Of a stretch of 64,000 nt of DNA, positions 63,797 to 64,000 are shown one piece after another; the stretch's first letter is position 1, and each line of letters starts with the position of its first letter. The position numbers and the translations under genes are program-made. Source of the DNA: Rapana venosa (lineage: Eukaryota; Mollusca; Gastropoda; Neogastropoda; Muricidae); contig CM054134.1 in NCBI GenBank assembly GCA_028751875.1, positions 42,342,938 to 42,406,937 on the forward strand, given 5' to 3'. The notes beneath the pieces were generated by a model that had not been told where the DNA came from, did not search any database, and was given only the letters and a program-made list of their open reading frames with translations.

Positions 63797-64000
63797 CTGC
63801 ACAGGCAACAAACAGTGTATAAAAGTAATGGACTTGTGACAGCACAGGCAATGCATAGACAATTACAGATTTGTTAAATAAAAAAATAAACATAAAGCTA
63901 TCATCTACAACCTGGTTGCTAAAAACTGATTGTACATCAGGGAAAAGAATGACATGCATTTCTCTTCTTCATTGAATGTCTTTCATGAGTGGAAACACAT
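63797..64000. other. BBS9 intron, cut by the window edge
   Basis: Begins with the acceptor of exon a; nothing else recognised. Confidence 0.7.

Overview
This window is animal nuclear DNA, most likely from a mollusc and probably a gastropod. The evidence is intron-rich genes with GT-AG introns, an AT-rich background full of CA/GA/TA microsatellites, several tRNA-headed SINE families, a 5S-rRNA-headed SINE and fragments of LINEs. The species cannot be fixed from the sequence alone.

Three protein-coding genes can be read exon by exon with matching splice phases. (1) Positions 5097-22579 (+) hold the last twelve coding exons of SETD2, the histone H3 lysine-36 methyltransferase: an acidic disordered exon, a Gln-rich stretch, a WW domain and the RNA polymerase II-binding SRI domain. 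The catalytic SET part lies to the left of the window. (2) Positions 32660-38842 (+) hold a complete or nearly complete DNA primase large subunit (PRIM2). It is divergent but keeps all four iron-sulfur cysteines, begins later than the human protein and carries a long Cys-rich tail. (3) Positions 63796-45792 (-) hold the last thirteen coding exons of BBS9/PTHB1, a BBSome subunit. Its N-terminal propeller lies to the right of the window. PRIM2 and BBS9 converge. The genes work separately: chromatin marking during transcription (SETD2), replication priming (PRIM2) and ciliary cargo transport (BBS9).

Between SETD2 and PRIM2 (22580-32659) lie the probable SETD2 3' UTR, decayed LINE pieces, SINEs and one copy of an unclassified 0.38-kb repeat. 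Between PRIM2 and BBS9 (38843-45791) lie a 5S-rRNA-derived SINE, SINE fragments, a 38-base G run and two unrecognised exon-like blocks on the minus strand. The introns hold several minisatellites, a 0.42-kb inverted-repeat element and a long foldback hairpin.

The observations most worth a second look are: the three-copy 0.38-kb repeat, which keeps a perfect 12-bp hairpin and an open frame in every copy; the divergent PRIM2; the tandem-AG/UG-repeat acceptor in front of the SETD2 Gln-rich exon; the frame-neutral small exons in SETD2 and BBS9; and a 40-bp tail-only retroelement insertion that splits a LINE with a clean 6-bp target duplication. I saw no CRISPR array, no operon and no independent tRNA or rRNA gene.
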